Below, one piece after another: positions 11,473-23,303 of a stretch of DNA of 64,000 bases. Under the pieces are notes generated by a model that worked only from the letters and a program-made list of their open reading frames with translations, was not told the origin of the DNA and ran no database searches. The number at the start of each line of letters is the position of its first letter. The stretch's first letter is position 1. The stretch comes from Hyposmocoma kahamanoa (lineage: Eukaryota; Arthropoda; Insecta; Lepidoptera; Cosmopterigidae): NCBI RefSeq assembly GCF_003589595.1, contig NW_020654810.1, positions 14,530,569 through 14,594,568 of the forward strand. The letters are read 5' to 3'. The position numbers were made by a program, and so were the translations under genes.

Positions 11473-11978
11473 CAGAGTTCCTTGTGAAAGAGTTCGTCCA
11501 GCGAAGTACTGTCGTCACCTTGCCTATTTCTGGCGCCAAGCAGTAATGTGAGCATTACTGCATTCAAATTTTGAAGGGTAAGGGTGCTGATGAAATTTTT
11601 TTTAACACTGATAGCCCGGCGCGATAGCATAGCCGGCATAGATAACTACAAATTACACCCAAACTCACGAGAGAAATAAATGTAGGCCATATAAATATTT
11701 CTCCCGACCCGTAAATCGGACACGGGGTCTCTGCGTGGCAGTCCAGCATGGTAACCGTTCCGTCACAGAGGCAGTTAAATTTTTAATGTATAATTAATTT
11801 TTTTTTTATTTAAATTAAAAAAATTGCGGGCACATGGGACTTGTCAACTTATGTCTCAGGGTGACGGGCGCAGTGGCAGCGCCCCTCAGATATTTGCGAT
11901 TCAAAGCTCTGTGTGGCACTGCAACTACAATGGACAGGCGCGTCGCTTAAAATCAGGCGTCCTGTCATTTTGTATCAT
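11473..11978 (+). repeat. Repeat family A, copy 3, split by a SINE
   Basis: The 5' half (11473-11592) ends in 'ggtgctgatgaaatt', and the 3' half resumes at about 11826 with 'gcgggcacatgggacttgtc'. The roughly 230 bp between them hold a minus-strand SINE and AT-rich sequence, so the SINE inserted after the family A copy. Confidence 0.82.
11597..11774 (-). mobile_element. tRNA-derived SINE, minus orientation
   Basis: On the minus strand it starts 'ctgcctctgtgacggaac', followed by 'ggttaccatgctggactgcc', and ends in a T-run on the plus strand (A-tail). The tRNA-unrelated body 'atttctctcgtgagtttggg' matches the plus-strand copy at 56445-56666. The B box has decayed, so this copy is probably older. 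Confidence 0.82.
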
Positions 11979-12589
11979 AAAAAAAAACTTGGTTTGAGTT
12001 GACGTCGTTGAAAGAAAAGAAGAAGTCTTACTGCGGTAAAGGTCAAGATACGGGAACCGAAAATATCTTTCGCACTGGGTAACGTGAAAGCTTTCAGCAA
12101 TCTGAGTCATCATTGGGTTTATGTTAAGCTTACTATAATGTAAAACCTTGCAGAGAAAAGTTAGGTCAAAAAATTGCCCACGAGACGCCAATTTCTGTAA
12201 CTTGAAATGTGTTTATATACTGTGTAATACACTTAAGCATACTTAGTCAAACTTTTGTAATTTCATATTAACTATCAGCGGTTAAAGCTTTCGTATATCT
12301 AAGCATTAAATTAAGTTGCAAAACTTTATCGACTAATGCGTTACTCAAGCCAAGTTTATATTCAAATTGACGTCAATCATTTTGAATAACCATTGTCATA
12401 TGTTAGTATCATAACGAATAATTACTACGTAATCAATGGAGTGAAAGCGATGAATTAAACTCGTACGCATAATGAGCTAAACACCATACAGTGTTACAAT
12501 TCACTCAAAACAATAACAGCACAGTGAATCACAGGCGTGCGCGCATCAAATCAACGCCACAAACAATGATAGAAATCGAAGCAACTTAC

Positions 12590-12658
12590 CTCTGATTCCC
12601 ATAAATCTTTCACATTTCCTCGCGGCTTGCTCTCCTTCATACTTCCAGAGAACGTCAT
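12590..12658 (-). CDS. First coding exon of an unidentified gene running left
   Basis: The minus strand has ATG at 12658 and 23 codons beginning MTFSGSMKESKPRGN and ending KDLWESE, then a strong donor, G|gtaagt, in phase 0. A GC- and CpG-rich segment lies upstream at about 12840-13000, as expected of a promoter and 5' UTR. I do not recognise the protein. No following exon could be identified in 1-12589, which is mostly repeats, so the next exon is probably beyond the window or too short to see. It is distinct from Phactr because it lies past both Phactr stop candidates. Codon choice looks coding, but 23 codons are weak proof. Confidence 0.5.
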
Positions 12659-12739
12659 AGTATTATCCTTTGTTTAAGCGCTGTGCACTGCACTGTGACC
12701 GTAACGTAATTATTGTTAATAACACAGTTCACTATTCAC

Positions 12740-13005
12740 GGGTTTATGAATGCACTATTTCATTTACCACTGTCGCTTTCGGTTATCTTTTGCCGGATCG
12801 CACAATCGTAAACATTGCGCCTTTGTTGTATAGAGCCGTATCGGTCGCGCGGTGAGCTCGCCAGGCAGGGGCGGAATGAACGCCTGCGATCTGCGCCTGC
12901 GCCGCGGTAACGGGCACGCACTACAGTTAACTTTCTCTCAGCCAGTCGCACGACCATAAGTTTAGCGCCAACGAAAGTCGCCACCGCAGCCTCGCGGGTC
13001 AAAGC
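12740..13005 (-). promoter_or_regulatory. CpG-rich probable promoter and 5' UTR of the left-hand gene
   Basis: Base composition changes sharply from AT-rich flanks to GC- and CpG-rich sequence around 12840-13000. The coding start at 12658 lies 100-300 bp downstream on the minus strand. It abuts a minus-strand AATAAA at 13007-13012, so the upstream gene would end exactly where this promoter begins. No TATA box is claimed. Confidence 0.4.
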
Positions 13006-13006
13006 C

Positions 13007-14954
13007 TTTATTAATATTCGATTCCAATTCTAAAACAATGCTATCTACACAACAATGTATCTATATAACGAGATGTAGTTTTTAATCATTTTTTTTTTTG
13101 TAATAGCAGACAAATGCCATTGCTTATAATTGCTCAAGGCTACTTTATCTTTTATTAATGTTAATTGACGCCAACGCTGGCGTAATTAAAATTGACTATA
13201 TTTTGTTTCTATCTTAATTTCGTGCAATTTTGTCCTATCTCAGCGCTCGTAAAAAGATGTCTAAAAGGACAGGATTGAGATAAACAAAAACAATTAAGTA
13301 TAAAACTTAATGTATAATCATGGTATTTACAAACTTATGTTATATAAAACAAGTAATTTTATGGCTATCATTAAATATACTTATTATAATATGTCATTAA
13401 TAATTTACACAATATTCAAAATAAAAGCAACAGTAATAGATTACCATAGATAGCAATTATATAGATCGTAATAGCACATATGATATTTGCGATATCAAAT
13501 GGAAATAAAAGAGATTCCATAATTTACACCATTAAAATTATATACAAACGTGATGAAAACAGTGTTTATCGATACAATTGCTTTAGAATCATTATAATAT
13601 TACATAAATTTGTTGCCATGTTAAATATATCCTCTACACATAATGTACGCACGTAATAATAATGATTATATGCACATAACTAAAACAGACGATTAAGTTT
13701 CCGATTTTATAGTAATATTATATTGGTTGTCAAAATTCGAAACTTTGAAACGCCTTAATTTTACTTTCGAAATATTAAACGTAAAAAACTAAGACAATAT
13801 ACAAATAGTAATTTTGAATCAACCCGGCAGTCCGTCTAAAATACATAAGTTATATTTATCAAAATAACGATAAATCGACAACGCTCGCAATGCTTACTTA
13901 GCACCTCTCTGCAATTAAATAATATTTGAAAACGATTCCTGTGCATAAAAAAGAATACAAAAATACGTGAAAAATACATACTATTACACTAAATAATAAA
14001 ATCGTATCACAATTGTTGATTGGTAAGGTTTATACCTAACGTTTTACACGCTTGTGATGTGTCGACCGCCAACGTGCGTCGAGCCGCCAATCGCGGTACG
14101 CATATATATTGTAACGATGGCGATGTAAGCTAGCTAAAAGAATTTAGTTGAGCCATAGATCTTTGGAAATCTGAATATCTTATTACATATTACAATATCG
14201 ATAAACGTCTACATTTTATCTTAATATTTTATTCGCAAATCTAACAAAATCGTTTAGAAAAATAAGTCGTCATTTTGGCTTCCATATTATTACACTAAAA
14301 TGGAATGGTCTCAAGAATAACCATTATAATATTATTAACATTTTGTAGTTTGCTATCCGTACAATTGCATAATGTACTGTAACTACGCACTGACTTAACG
14401 TAGGTAGGTAGGTATATGACTATATTAATGTAACTTTTTATAATAAATTGTAATGCCTGGATAAATATTTTTAAATACATACGTCTACTGTCAATTGGTG
14501 TAACAAAATTGACTCAAACTGTTATTTATTTGAATAATAAAGATTCCTATACGAATGACAAAGACGTCTTCATCGACAGATATTGCCCTCTGAAAGCACG
14601 TCACTCAAAATGGCACCACTACTGAACAATACATTGCTTTTTATAAAAAACGATTAATATTAAACGGATTCCTATCTATGAGTTTACACTACAAAGATTT
14701 ACTTATATGTATATATTCGTGTAAAAAATGTTTCAACGTTAATCTCAAACTCAAGGTCACATCAAACAAACTGATACCGATTTATTTATATTATTGCTCA
14801 GTTACTAATATAGCTTTGTGAATCAACATTACCATTATCAAATAATCTTTCATGTAATCTCAGAAGACGTATAATTTTATATAACAGCTACAGCTTTATA
14901 AGAACTTAATAGTATTTAGTCCTTTACTCAATACTTCGTTCAACTTTGAATAAC
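13007..14954 (-). other. Probable Phactr 3' UTR, AT-rich single-copy sequence
   Basis: About 1.9 kb with no mobile-element protein and no recognised repeat, which is unusual for this window. It follows the distal candidate Phactr stop (14955) and ends in a minus-strand AATAAA (plus-strand 'tttatt', 13007-13012). If the proximal terminal exon at 16.8 kb is the real one, most of this would instead be intergenic. Confidence 0.35.
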
Positions 14955-15036
14955 TTACGCTAGTTCTAGGCTAGAGCGACAGATGAATAACAAGTTGTTC
15001 CCGCCGAGGTTGCTCGTGTCGTACAGGATGGCCGTG
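14955..15036 (-). CDS. Phactr: Phactr candidate terminal exon, distal option
   Basis: After an acceptor 'ttataacag', one base completes the split codon from exon 11 (AG|C, Ser). Then 26 codons run to TAA: TAILYDTSNLGGNNLLF followed by ICRSSLELA. The first fourteen codons nearly all end in G or C, as in the firm exons, which favours real coding. Against it, the polypyrimidine tract is poor, and vertebrate and fly Phactr proteins normally end (F/Y)HRP right after HLTR. It would extend the protein to 573 aa. Confidence 0.35.
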
Positions 15037-16751
15037 CTGTTATAATACCACTATAGACCGCGAGAAATATACTCGATCACAATGAACAGCAAATCAAGAT
15101 TTCATTTGTCGATCACGTCGCGTTGTTCGTTCATGGCGTGTTCACTATAATCAAAATACTAAATGCGCGCGCGCCACCATTGGGTGCGTGCGCACCTACC
15201 ACGGATGACATTCTGCGCCGACATCAACAACAACACCGACCTATTAGTGCGTTTTACGATCACCGAGGCTTTCCCTGTACTTCGGAATTGCATTACTGGA
15301 CCAATTGCCTTAGCAAATTATCACAAACACAAACTATCCCATCGATTAGCTTTCCATACGTACACGAGGGATTAATAATGCTACGGAAATTATCAAACTT
15401 TGTGGCATTAAAGTTCGTTTCTTTGTACAATAATGAATATACTCTAAAACAATGGGAGTGACGAGAGATTATAGGTGGTATATTAGTGCTGTACCAGAAT
15501 AATGGACATACAATACAATACATATGTATAATTTGGCCTAAGTTGAGCAAACTAATATTTGTGCACACTAATACGTAATTCATCTGATAAACATATAAGT
15601 AGCTAGTTTAAAAAGTGGGTCCCCTCGACCCGTACTAAAAAGTTTATTGTTATGTTGCACAGCATTTCTGTTTGGAAGCACTCCTAACACAATTAACTCG
15701 ATTTAATAAGAGTCTGGACAAATCGAAGAGAGGACAACCTTGATCGTTAACACTTTTATTACCAATATAACACCTATTCCCTTATTTAAAAAATAAATTT
15801 TATCTACTCAAATTGCTACGATGACTTCGAAGTTCTTTATAATTCTTAAGTACTCGGGATTTCAACTATGGAAAACATATAAAATCACGTTTGTCGTTTG
15901 TTCAAAGTCAGTCCAATAGTTTAGAGCCAACAGGGAACTTCAACTATGTCATTAGAATAATAAACTAACATTTACTTTGGGCGTATCATATTTCGTCAAA
16001 CATTAATTATTAAAGTTTTAGTAAGTATATAACAGACATAACGCCATCGAATTATCTAAACACCTGACCGTTTGACGAGTCCATAGATAGATTTGAAAAT
16101 CTGTGGCAGTATCTCAGGTGCTGAGAGCTGGAATTCAATTCGTGGACAAGCAACACAAGTACGGTAATCAGAAAGTACCTGTATTCTTATTTTTTTAAAC
16201 GAACTATCTCACACGTGGCTAATTATTTGAGTAAAATGATTTCAATAATATCTTAATTCATAAAACATGAAAGTACTTTAAAATAGAAGTTGTGACCGCA
16301 AATACAAATGTAACGTGAAATAAATACGAATAAAATTGAATCTAGCTTAATGACTACGACGCTAAGAGCTAGCAATATAAGAAAAAAATCACAAGTGTAC
16401 ACGGCGTAAATCCTACGATGGGTACGCGTCGCATCTGAAGGACTCACTCGCAAATCTCACATCTTGAGCGCTAGGCTCTATCTCCAACAATAATCAGTAT
16501 CACTAACCTTTCACGAAGGTCAATCAAAAGAATGTATAGGTACGCTTACAGAATACATCAACTTAACATAAACGATACCATAATAATAATTGTACTCGGC
16601 AATAACTACGTCGTAATAGGTAAATCATAATAAGATTTCACTGTCGATACGCGTAAAAAAATGTAACGTCGAAACGGCAAGTTTAGAATGTCCAACACTT
16701 TACCGATGTGTGATAAGTTATTGTATACGAATCTTCCGGAGCGAGAAGAAG
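15037..16751. other. Phactr 3' region, no further exon recognised
   Basis: Mostly AT-rich, with a small GC/CpG-rich patch at 15160-15230. I searched for a minus-strand exon encoding (F/Y)HRP-stop and found none. A 112-codon plus-strand frame at 15123-15461 has no recognisable domain. Confidence 0.35.
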
Positions 16752-16809
16752 TCAATATATAACGGTAAAATCACAGGTGTGGCCGGCATGGCGCGGATTG
16801 CGCGGCCGC
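16752..16809 (-). CDS. Phactr: Phactr candidate terminal exon, proximal option
   Basis: A good acceptor with pyrimidine tract ('ctgctcgctcttccccag') sits 511 nt downstream of exon 11. One base completes Arg (AG|G), giving the conserved HLTR, followed by RPRNPRHAGHT and CDFTVIY, then TGA. It keeps the family's Arg at the junction and gives a 565-aa protein. Against it, the conserved F-H-R-P residues that dock into the PP1 groove are absent. A non-coding origin of this GC-rich patch is possible. Confidence 0.4.
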
Positions 16810-17058
16810 CTGGGGAAGAGCGAGCAGCCGACGTCGCAGCTGCTCAAGCGCCACTAGCGCGCCCTCTCTGTGCAGTCCTGTCTGGGTCTAAGGCACAGCC
16901 GTCATGGTCTATGGAATCTGGTCAAAACAAACAATACCGCCATTAATCAGTCCTGTAACCGTTCGGTCAAGTTTAAGTTGACAAGTTTATGTTAACTGGA
17001 CAGTCAACCAATACAATCTAAGAAATCAAATCAAATGTTTTTTCCTGAAAATACTCCG

Positions 17059-17201
17059 CTAGTTTGTTATTATTATTGATACCAAAATCGAACAGACACA
17101 AAAAAGAAAAGTTCCTTCGATCCATCTGAACTCGAACCAGTGTCTGTTGCCTCACCGTGGCTACGATACTTGTATCAATAATAATAATAATAATAAACTA
17201 G
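17059..17201. repeat. Short inverted-repeat element with TAA-repeat arms
   Basis: The left arm 'ctagtttgttattattattg' (17059 on) pairs with the right arm 'caataataataataataata' plus 'aaactag' (ending 17201). The arms differ in the number of TAA units. About 90 bp lie between them. It resembles a small foldback or MITE inside the Phactr 3' intron or flank. Confidence 0.5.
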
Positions 17202-17320
17202 TAGACAATTTTCACAGAAAAATATACGAATATCACGGTAGTAAAAACATGATATTCAATAAAAATAAACAAATCAAATAAGACAAATACATGATAGAGA
17301 CAATCAAAGTTTTAGTTTAC

Positions 17321-17457
17321 CTTGTGAGGTGCTTGCTGTCCTCGTGCACCGCCATCTCGGAACTCTTGAACTCATTGAGCTCGCGCCGGATGGCAGCCTT
17401 GTCACGTGGCGTTAGTCGCGTCCACGGCTTGTCCGCACGGCGGTCGTAATCGTGCGC
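17321..17457 (-). CDS. Phactr: Phactr exon 11: PP1-binding C-terminal segment
   Basis: Residues about 502-546. It begins in phase 0 with [19 protein letters not shown], continues [16 protein letters not shown] and ends HEDSKHLT before a split Arg/Ser codon (AG|). This matches the block conserved at the C-terminus of all Phactr proteins. There it wraps around protein phosphatase 1 and, with the preceding RFSDYIEV, builds a composite substrate groove. Trp513 and the basic cluster are kept. The flanking splice sites are cag and gtaaac. The following exon is not settled (see 16752 and 14955). Confidence 0.95.
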
Positions 17458-18941
17458 CTGGGTAGACGTATAGAACACAATATAACATAAATTTAAAAAC
17501 TATTTTTATTCCAAAACAACTGTAGTCTGTCTTTTTTGAAAACGGAGTAAAATGACAGTTCATTACGCAAGTGTTGCTCGCTTGCAAGAAGCTAGTGATT
17601 GCGGTCGATAAATATTCTATCGACTCTCGATTGAAGGTCACGCTTATGGAATAAATAACCAAAAAATAGTCGTCGGCCTATCATTCGTTCAATTAGTGAG
17701 GGCAGGTTCATTTAAAATGTCAATTTTTGTAAGTTCATACATAGACTGTTTTTAGAACATGTCTACGATAAATGCAAAGTGGAGATGTGTTTAAAAATTT
17801 CATTTTAATTCAATTTAGATAATCAAACCTGCTTATTCTTCTTAAAATGTAAAAGAATAAAAATTTATTTCGGTACTAGGAGGTCAAGTGTCAAAATAAG
17901 AATAAAGATAGCAATAAAGCAATTAGTAGTCATTATAACGTCATAACATTCACGATGCAGTTATGTTAGGCCAAATTTTAACGTTTTTCAAAATCTATCG
18001 ATAAAACTGTCGACAACAACTACACGACTTTTTAAAATTTTGTGAAAACTGGCAACCCTGCAAACTACTCCGTCGTCAAAAAAGAAAGATTATAGGTACA
18101 AAAAGTATTTATTCCATTCAGAAATTGTATGTATTAATGATATGAATTAATGTGGTTCTCCTAAAGAAATAAAATAGACAAATACATAGTAGTAACAAAA
18201 CGTAAAGGAAACCTTTACAATGTGTGCTTATAGAAATTCCATAAAAAAATTTAAAGTATACATTATATTGTATTCTAATGCACATAAAAGAGAAAAAATT
18301 TACTGTCTTTTATGTTGGCGAAAGTTAGACAACAAATACTCGACAATAATTCTATAGAGACTATTAAACGCGATAGATGTAACAGCTTAAATTTTATTAC
18401 GATATAAAACATACACAACATAAAACAAGATTGACGTAGTGCCTACGATGACATATACCCCAAATTCGGTGTCATAAAATTTTACGCCAACCCCCTACAC
18501 ATTCATTCTATCCAATGGACATTAAAATCGCCGTAACTATGAAATAATACAATATTGTGCTGTTTTCATTGGCAATTTTCTATATTGAAACATACGTTTC
18601 GATTACTTGATCATGGAACTTTAAGAACAGGTTTATTATCAATAATGTCGACACAATTTCTCACTGGATACTTTGCGACACATTAAGAGCTATATTATAT
18701 TCTCTAATGAACGGGCTTAAATGAAGAGGTTTATGATAGCTCTTATTGGTTTAATTTAGTGCTGACACATTACTTTTGGACACTGAAATGGTTGCGATGG
18801 TAAAGACTTTAGGCGGCAATATCCGTATTGTCGATAGTAGAAAATTGTTATTTTTAAGCATGGCTCAAAATTCTCTTGTCGACAATTTTTTAGGTTGAAC
18901 AGATAAGATTTGTGTTGAACAGATAACATGCGTTTGCTGAC
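17458..18941 (-). other. Phactr intron 10
   Basis: AT-rich. Nothing coding or repeated was recognised in it. Confidence 0.6.
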
Positions 18942-19081
18942 CTGTGTGACCTCGATGTAGTCGCTGAAACGGATAATCTTCTTCTCCTTAAGCTCGTCGA
19001 CAGTAGGCCGGAAGCTGAGCTTGCGCAGAAGGTACCGTTTCTTCTCTTCTTTCTGCTTCTTCTCTTCAGCAGGGGACTGAC
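18942..19081 (-). CDS. Phactr: Phactr exon 10: RPEL4 and RVxF-like PP1 contact
   Basis: Residues about 455-501. A charged, probably helical stretch (PAEEKKQKEEKK) leads into RPEL4, YLLRKLSFRPTVDELKEKK. RPEL motifs bind monomeric G-actin through the RPxxxEL core. IIRFSDYIEVTQ follows directly; in Phactr1 the corresponding LIRFSDYVEV occupies the RVxF and adjacent sites of PP1. Actin and PP1 sites therefore overlap, which is the basis of competition between them in this family. Acceptor cag, donor gtcagc, ends in phase 0. Confidence 0.95.
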
Positions 19082-19708
19082 CTGTAGCGAAATTTAAAAT
19101 TTACTTGCTAAAACTTTTGAACCACAACAAATATGTTCTTAAATAATTTCATTAAATGAAACACAACTAACAAGAGCTTATCTTCTATCTTGAAGTTCAA
19201 AATGAAATGTCTAATACTATTTTCCAACACTCATTCTGTGGGTCAACAAACAGTCGTTATGTTCGAATTTCATAACGAGTGTTTAAGTGGTGTGTGTTGC
19301 CAATTTCACTATGATCTTTAGACTGCCCTCCAAATTACATTTACATGGTCAGGAGATGACTGTTATTCTACTAAATAAATCTATCGTGCCAAAATTAATT
19401 TGTTATATCGCAATTAATACTGAAAAGTGATTGATATCTGGCACACGAGCCAACACTGATTCGTATCCAATGTCATATAGCAATTTTACGTTTCAATACA
19501 GTTATTGTAAATGCAAGCAGCAAGTGTTACCATATTAACCAGTTAACATTAAAAATACTTAAGAAAACTTTCGTATGAAAATTATAAATATAAGAAAAAT
19601 ATATTCATTATATAAAAATATATCACAGATATGCCTTTGGTCAGATTCAGCGTCGACAAAGCTACATGAGATAATTTGATCTGTATTAATAGGGTTATTT
19701 GTGCTTAC

Positions 19709-19836
19709 TTTTGAGTATATTTCTTTCTACAAGTTCCTCTGCGGTGGGCCGCATGGACAGACGGCGGATGAGACGCGCGCCGATTGCTTCCCACGACTCC
19801 TGCCGCTCGTGTTCGCTCTGCACCACCAGGATGTTC
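19709..19836 (-). CDS. Phactr: Phactr exon 9: RPEL3
   Basis: Residues about 412-454, starting NILVVQSEHERQESWEAIG and ending LIRRLSMRPTAEELVERN-ILK. The N-terminal NIL completes the RPEL2 repeat begun in exon 8, so the intron cuts RPEL2. RPEL3 keeps the invariant RPxxEEL and hydrophobic spacing. Acceptor cag, donor gtaagc; phase 2 in, phase 1 out. Confidence 0.95.
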
Positions 19837-21295
19837 CTGACAATTCGCAAGAATATCAAATTAAATTAAGAATATCAGATCAAACTTAGATGACGGTCAA
19901 TTGACAATTTTTGGTATTTTGAAATACGATGCATAAATATAGACACACGTAAAATAAAAAATGTGTTTCACACACCAAATTTTGAAATGGTTTCCAGATA
20001 ACTTGTCAATACACTTTTCATTTAACGGTAATACAAACTAATGCAACGAGACAACGAACTCCAAGTACACTCCAAAGCAACAGTTTTGCTTTACAACGCA
20101 AATTAGTTTGTTAATAAATGCCTAAACATATCGCATGCACGTCTTGTATAGAAAAAGACCAACGTAAAACACAAAAGTGCAGTAGTAATAGTTTTGCTAT
20201 GTCCTACATAACTATTGTTTTCATTACAATAGGAATGTCAGCCTGCAATGGAATTAACAAAGGTCGTAGCGTGCTACACTAATATAATGCACGATAAAAA
20301 AGTTTTCCATTAACATAAAGGTCTAAAATAACATCATCTATAAAGTGGCGACAAACTTCAAATTTAAGTGATTTGTTGGTCGCAATCACCGAGGAATAGT
20401 TAACAGGGAAAATTAGTTTAAAATCTGGCCACACGTAATAAAACGAGGCTAAATGACAACACGAAATAACTTACAGCCGATGACGCAGTTTTTACCTAGT
20501 ATGATGATGTAGTAATAAATCGATAATTGGTTCGTCGAATTATAAAAATTCATCACGCAATTTTTAATTAAGTACAGCACAATGTGTAGAGCACTGACAC
20601 AGGCGTAACTTTCTCTTGAAGGTGATGCAGTATACTAACAATAAAGTGTGTCATTCCCATTTGCACACGCGCTCTGCCAACTGACCGGGGACAACATAAA
20701 ATTTGCCAAAGCTCGTATATGACGCCGAAAATGTTTTCATAACGGACAGATAACATAAGGTGTTGGCGATCTCCCAACTCGCGTTATCTAAACTAGTTTT
20801 AATTATCCAATTAATAACTATCTTTTTTGTGAAAGATACAAGGAACTATTTCAATAGCCAAAGAAATAATGCGATGAAACCTACAGAATTTTCCAGTAAA
20901 TCTAAATATAATTTGTAACTTGAAACACTGGGCGTGTACAATGTCAATAACTCGAGAGTGCAAATAACAATGTCAGTGCCAAGAGCGACTCGAGCTTTCG
21001 GAAGGCGGAAGAAATAAACCGTCAATTACGATGTTTCAGTTTGCGCTAGAGTTATTTTAGCACTCCCAGGCTAGTCGCGAGTACCGATAAGCGATATTCT
21101 CGTGAGCGGAACAAACGTACACTGCTACTACTTGTGTTTAAATCACATGATTCGAATTTTTACTAAACTACTTATTTCTATTAAATTAATTACAACTAGC
21201 ATACTTTTTAACACAAAAGAAGCCGAAACTAAAATATTTTTTAAACAAAATTAATTTGTACTAATATAATATAATGATTGTTTGTACTATTTATA

Positions 21296-21515
21296 ACCGA
21301 CTTCAAAAAAGAAGGAGGTTCTCAATTCGACTGTATGTTTTTTTGTATGTATGTTACGCGATAATTCGAGAACCGATTTTGATTATTCTCCCACTTAAAT
21401 TTGAAAAAAATATTCCACCTCTAAGGATGGCAAACTAGGGGATGAATAATTTATGATATATTTATGATAGATATGATAGGGGATGATTTTGAGATCGGTT
21501 TTTTAATACTCTGTA
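21296..21515 (+). repeat. Repeat family B, copy 1
   Basis: Begins 'aaccgacttcaaaaaagaag', carries 'ggttctcaattcgactgta', 'ttacgcgataa' and 'gcaaactaggggatgaat', and ends 'gagatcggttttttaatact'. The ends are roughly inverted ('accgactt' against 'aggtcggt'). The 3' part has decayed into ATGATA repeats. This family is very common in moth genomes. Confidence 0.8.
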
Positions 21516-21559
21516 CTGATTCTACTTGTTTGTAACTAAAAGTTAAAATTTAAGTTATA

Positions 21560-21860
21560 TTTTATAAGAAGAGGTCGGTTCGAATCCGGCCGGATCGAAG
21601 GAATTTTTTGAGTGTTCTTTGTATTAATAATTATATTTTATAATTTTAGTGTTAACTACACTAGTACTTCGTGCCATCTCATCTTATGTAAGCGATTTCA
21701 ACTGAAAACCAGTGTTACTGCAGGCGAGCTGTGACATATGCTGAGTTGCATCCCTTTCAGTTTATAAGTACATGTAATCATTAATTTCTTTTGTAGATTC
21801 TGTTTTGTTTGAATCCTTTTAAGCTGAATAAACGTTCCTTTCTTTCTTTAATCTCATCTG
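21560..21860 (+). repeat. Possible truncated SINE
   Basis: A B-box-like 'ggttcgaatccggccg' at about 21582 is followed by some 250 bp ending 'gctgaataaacgttccttt' and a CTTT run. There is no A box or tRNA 5' half. Together this suggests a 5'-truncated tRNA-derived SINE rather than a tRNA gene. Confidence 0.4.
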
Positions 21861-22839
21861 TACGATGACGGTTACTGGCATTCTTATTCACATTTGCTTA
21901 AGTTACGTTGAAACAACTTTCAACAATATGCTAGGCCTTAATTTAATCACTGTTACTTGAGTTATTACAAAATGGTGATGCCAAAAATATTATTTCTCTT
22001 TAACTGTGATGCCAACTTACTGCCATTAAATATTTGTTACGCAATAATATTTACGATTGTTTACTATTCACATTCACATGTAATTTGTGATAAGGGAACA
22101 ATCTGAGGTGCTAAAATAGTGTAGGAGTGAACCTGCTAGCACTGAGAGTTTGTTTTATATTGAGGGCGACGTCGCACATATTGAACTGGGAACATTCAAG
22201 TCACTGAGTCGTTGAATTGACGCTCGTTGGACTCAATTTTATTTTTGGCATCACGGCTTGTATTACTGGATCGGTTAATAGGTCACATGACATTATCATT
22301 TTAGGATAAAAAGAAAACTTTTGTTTACTATTTGAAGAATTAGAATTTGTATTTAAAAACAATGACTCTGGCATGCAATTGATAATTTTAGTAATCACGT
22401 GGGAAGAAATGTTATTAATATTATGGTAAAAAATTAAGTCACAAATTTTTTAATATTAACATTTCTTAAAAAGGATATAATTTTTTTACACAAACCAAAG
22501 TAATGGGTTCTTTACAGGTCCCGTGGCTACGGCTGACTCAGTCAGCCATAACCATGGAACCAGTAAAAAACATCATTTCAATCATGTGTAACTATCATAA
22601 AAACTAAAAGACTACTTAATGTCCTGTATTTTAATACGTCTCCAAACTAGTTCAAGATACATGGCGGAATTTTAAGGGGATTAATACTTGTAATAAAGAA
22701 TCGGCAAAACAAAAATATTTAAAAACATTATTGCCGTTACCACAACTAGTAATTTTTATTTTTTATTTTATTTATTTATTGGGTTTACCAACGTCTGTGT
22801 ACATTATTATTTTTTATATCTTTTCATACCTTTACAAGC

Positions 22840-22886
22840 GATGTAATTGCCATAAACACTTAAGAGGTGTTTATGGCAATTACATC
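22840..22886. repeat. Perfect 20-bp-arm hairpin
   Basis: Arms at 22840-22859 and 22867-22886 are exact reverse complements (left arm 'gatgtaattgccataaacac'), with a 7-nt loop. It abuts the start of family A copy 4 within ten bases. Confidence 0.9.
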
Positions 22887-22892
22887 TACATT

Positions 22893-23201
22893 TTAGTAGC
22901 AGTAGAGCTCCTTGTAAATGAGTTCGTCCAGGGAAGTACTGCCACCTTACCTATTTCTGCCGCCAAGCAGTAATGTCCGCATTACTGTGTTCCGGTTTTG
23001 AAGGGTAAGGGTGCTGGTGAAATTACAGGCACATGGAGACAGACTTGTCAACTTATGTCTAGAGTGACGGGCGCAGTGGCAGTGCCCCTCAAATCTTTGT
23101 TATTTAAAGCTCTGAGTGGCACTGCATCTGTTATGGACAGACGTGTAGCTTACCATCACGCGCACGACTTGTTCGTCCTGTCACTTGATATTATAAAAAA
23201 A
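22893..23201 (+). repeat. Repeat family A, copy 4
   Basis: Nearly full length, with all family landmarks; it ends in an A-run after 'cttgatattataaa'. The A-rich 3' end here and in other copies suggests spread by a retrotransposition-like route. Confidence 0.85.
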
Positions 23202-23303
23202 AGGTAAACACAACATGCACTAAAACTTAAGTATGTTTAAGTAAAATTTTGACAAATAACAATATGATTAGAAATTGATGCGTGCAATAATTTTACGATT
23301 GAA

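Noticed and set aside
15123..15461. 112-codon plus-strand open frame
   Set aside because: No domain recognised, mixed AT-rich codon use, and it is opposite the Phactr 3' region.
13000..17320. Search for a minus-strand exon encoding (F/Y)HRP-stop
   Set aside because: No position matched the required codons with an acceptor one base upstream, so no such exon is reported.
21575..21600. tRNA T-arm at 'ggttcgaatcc'
   Set aside because: No 5' tRNA half precedes it; a truncated SINE fits better.
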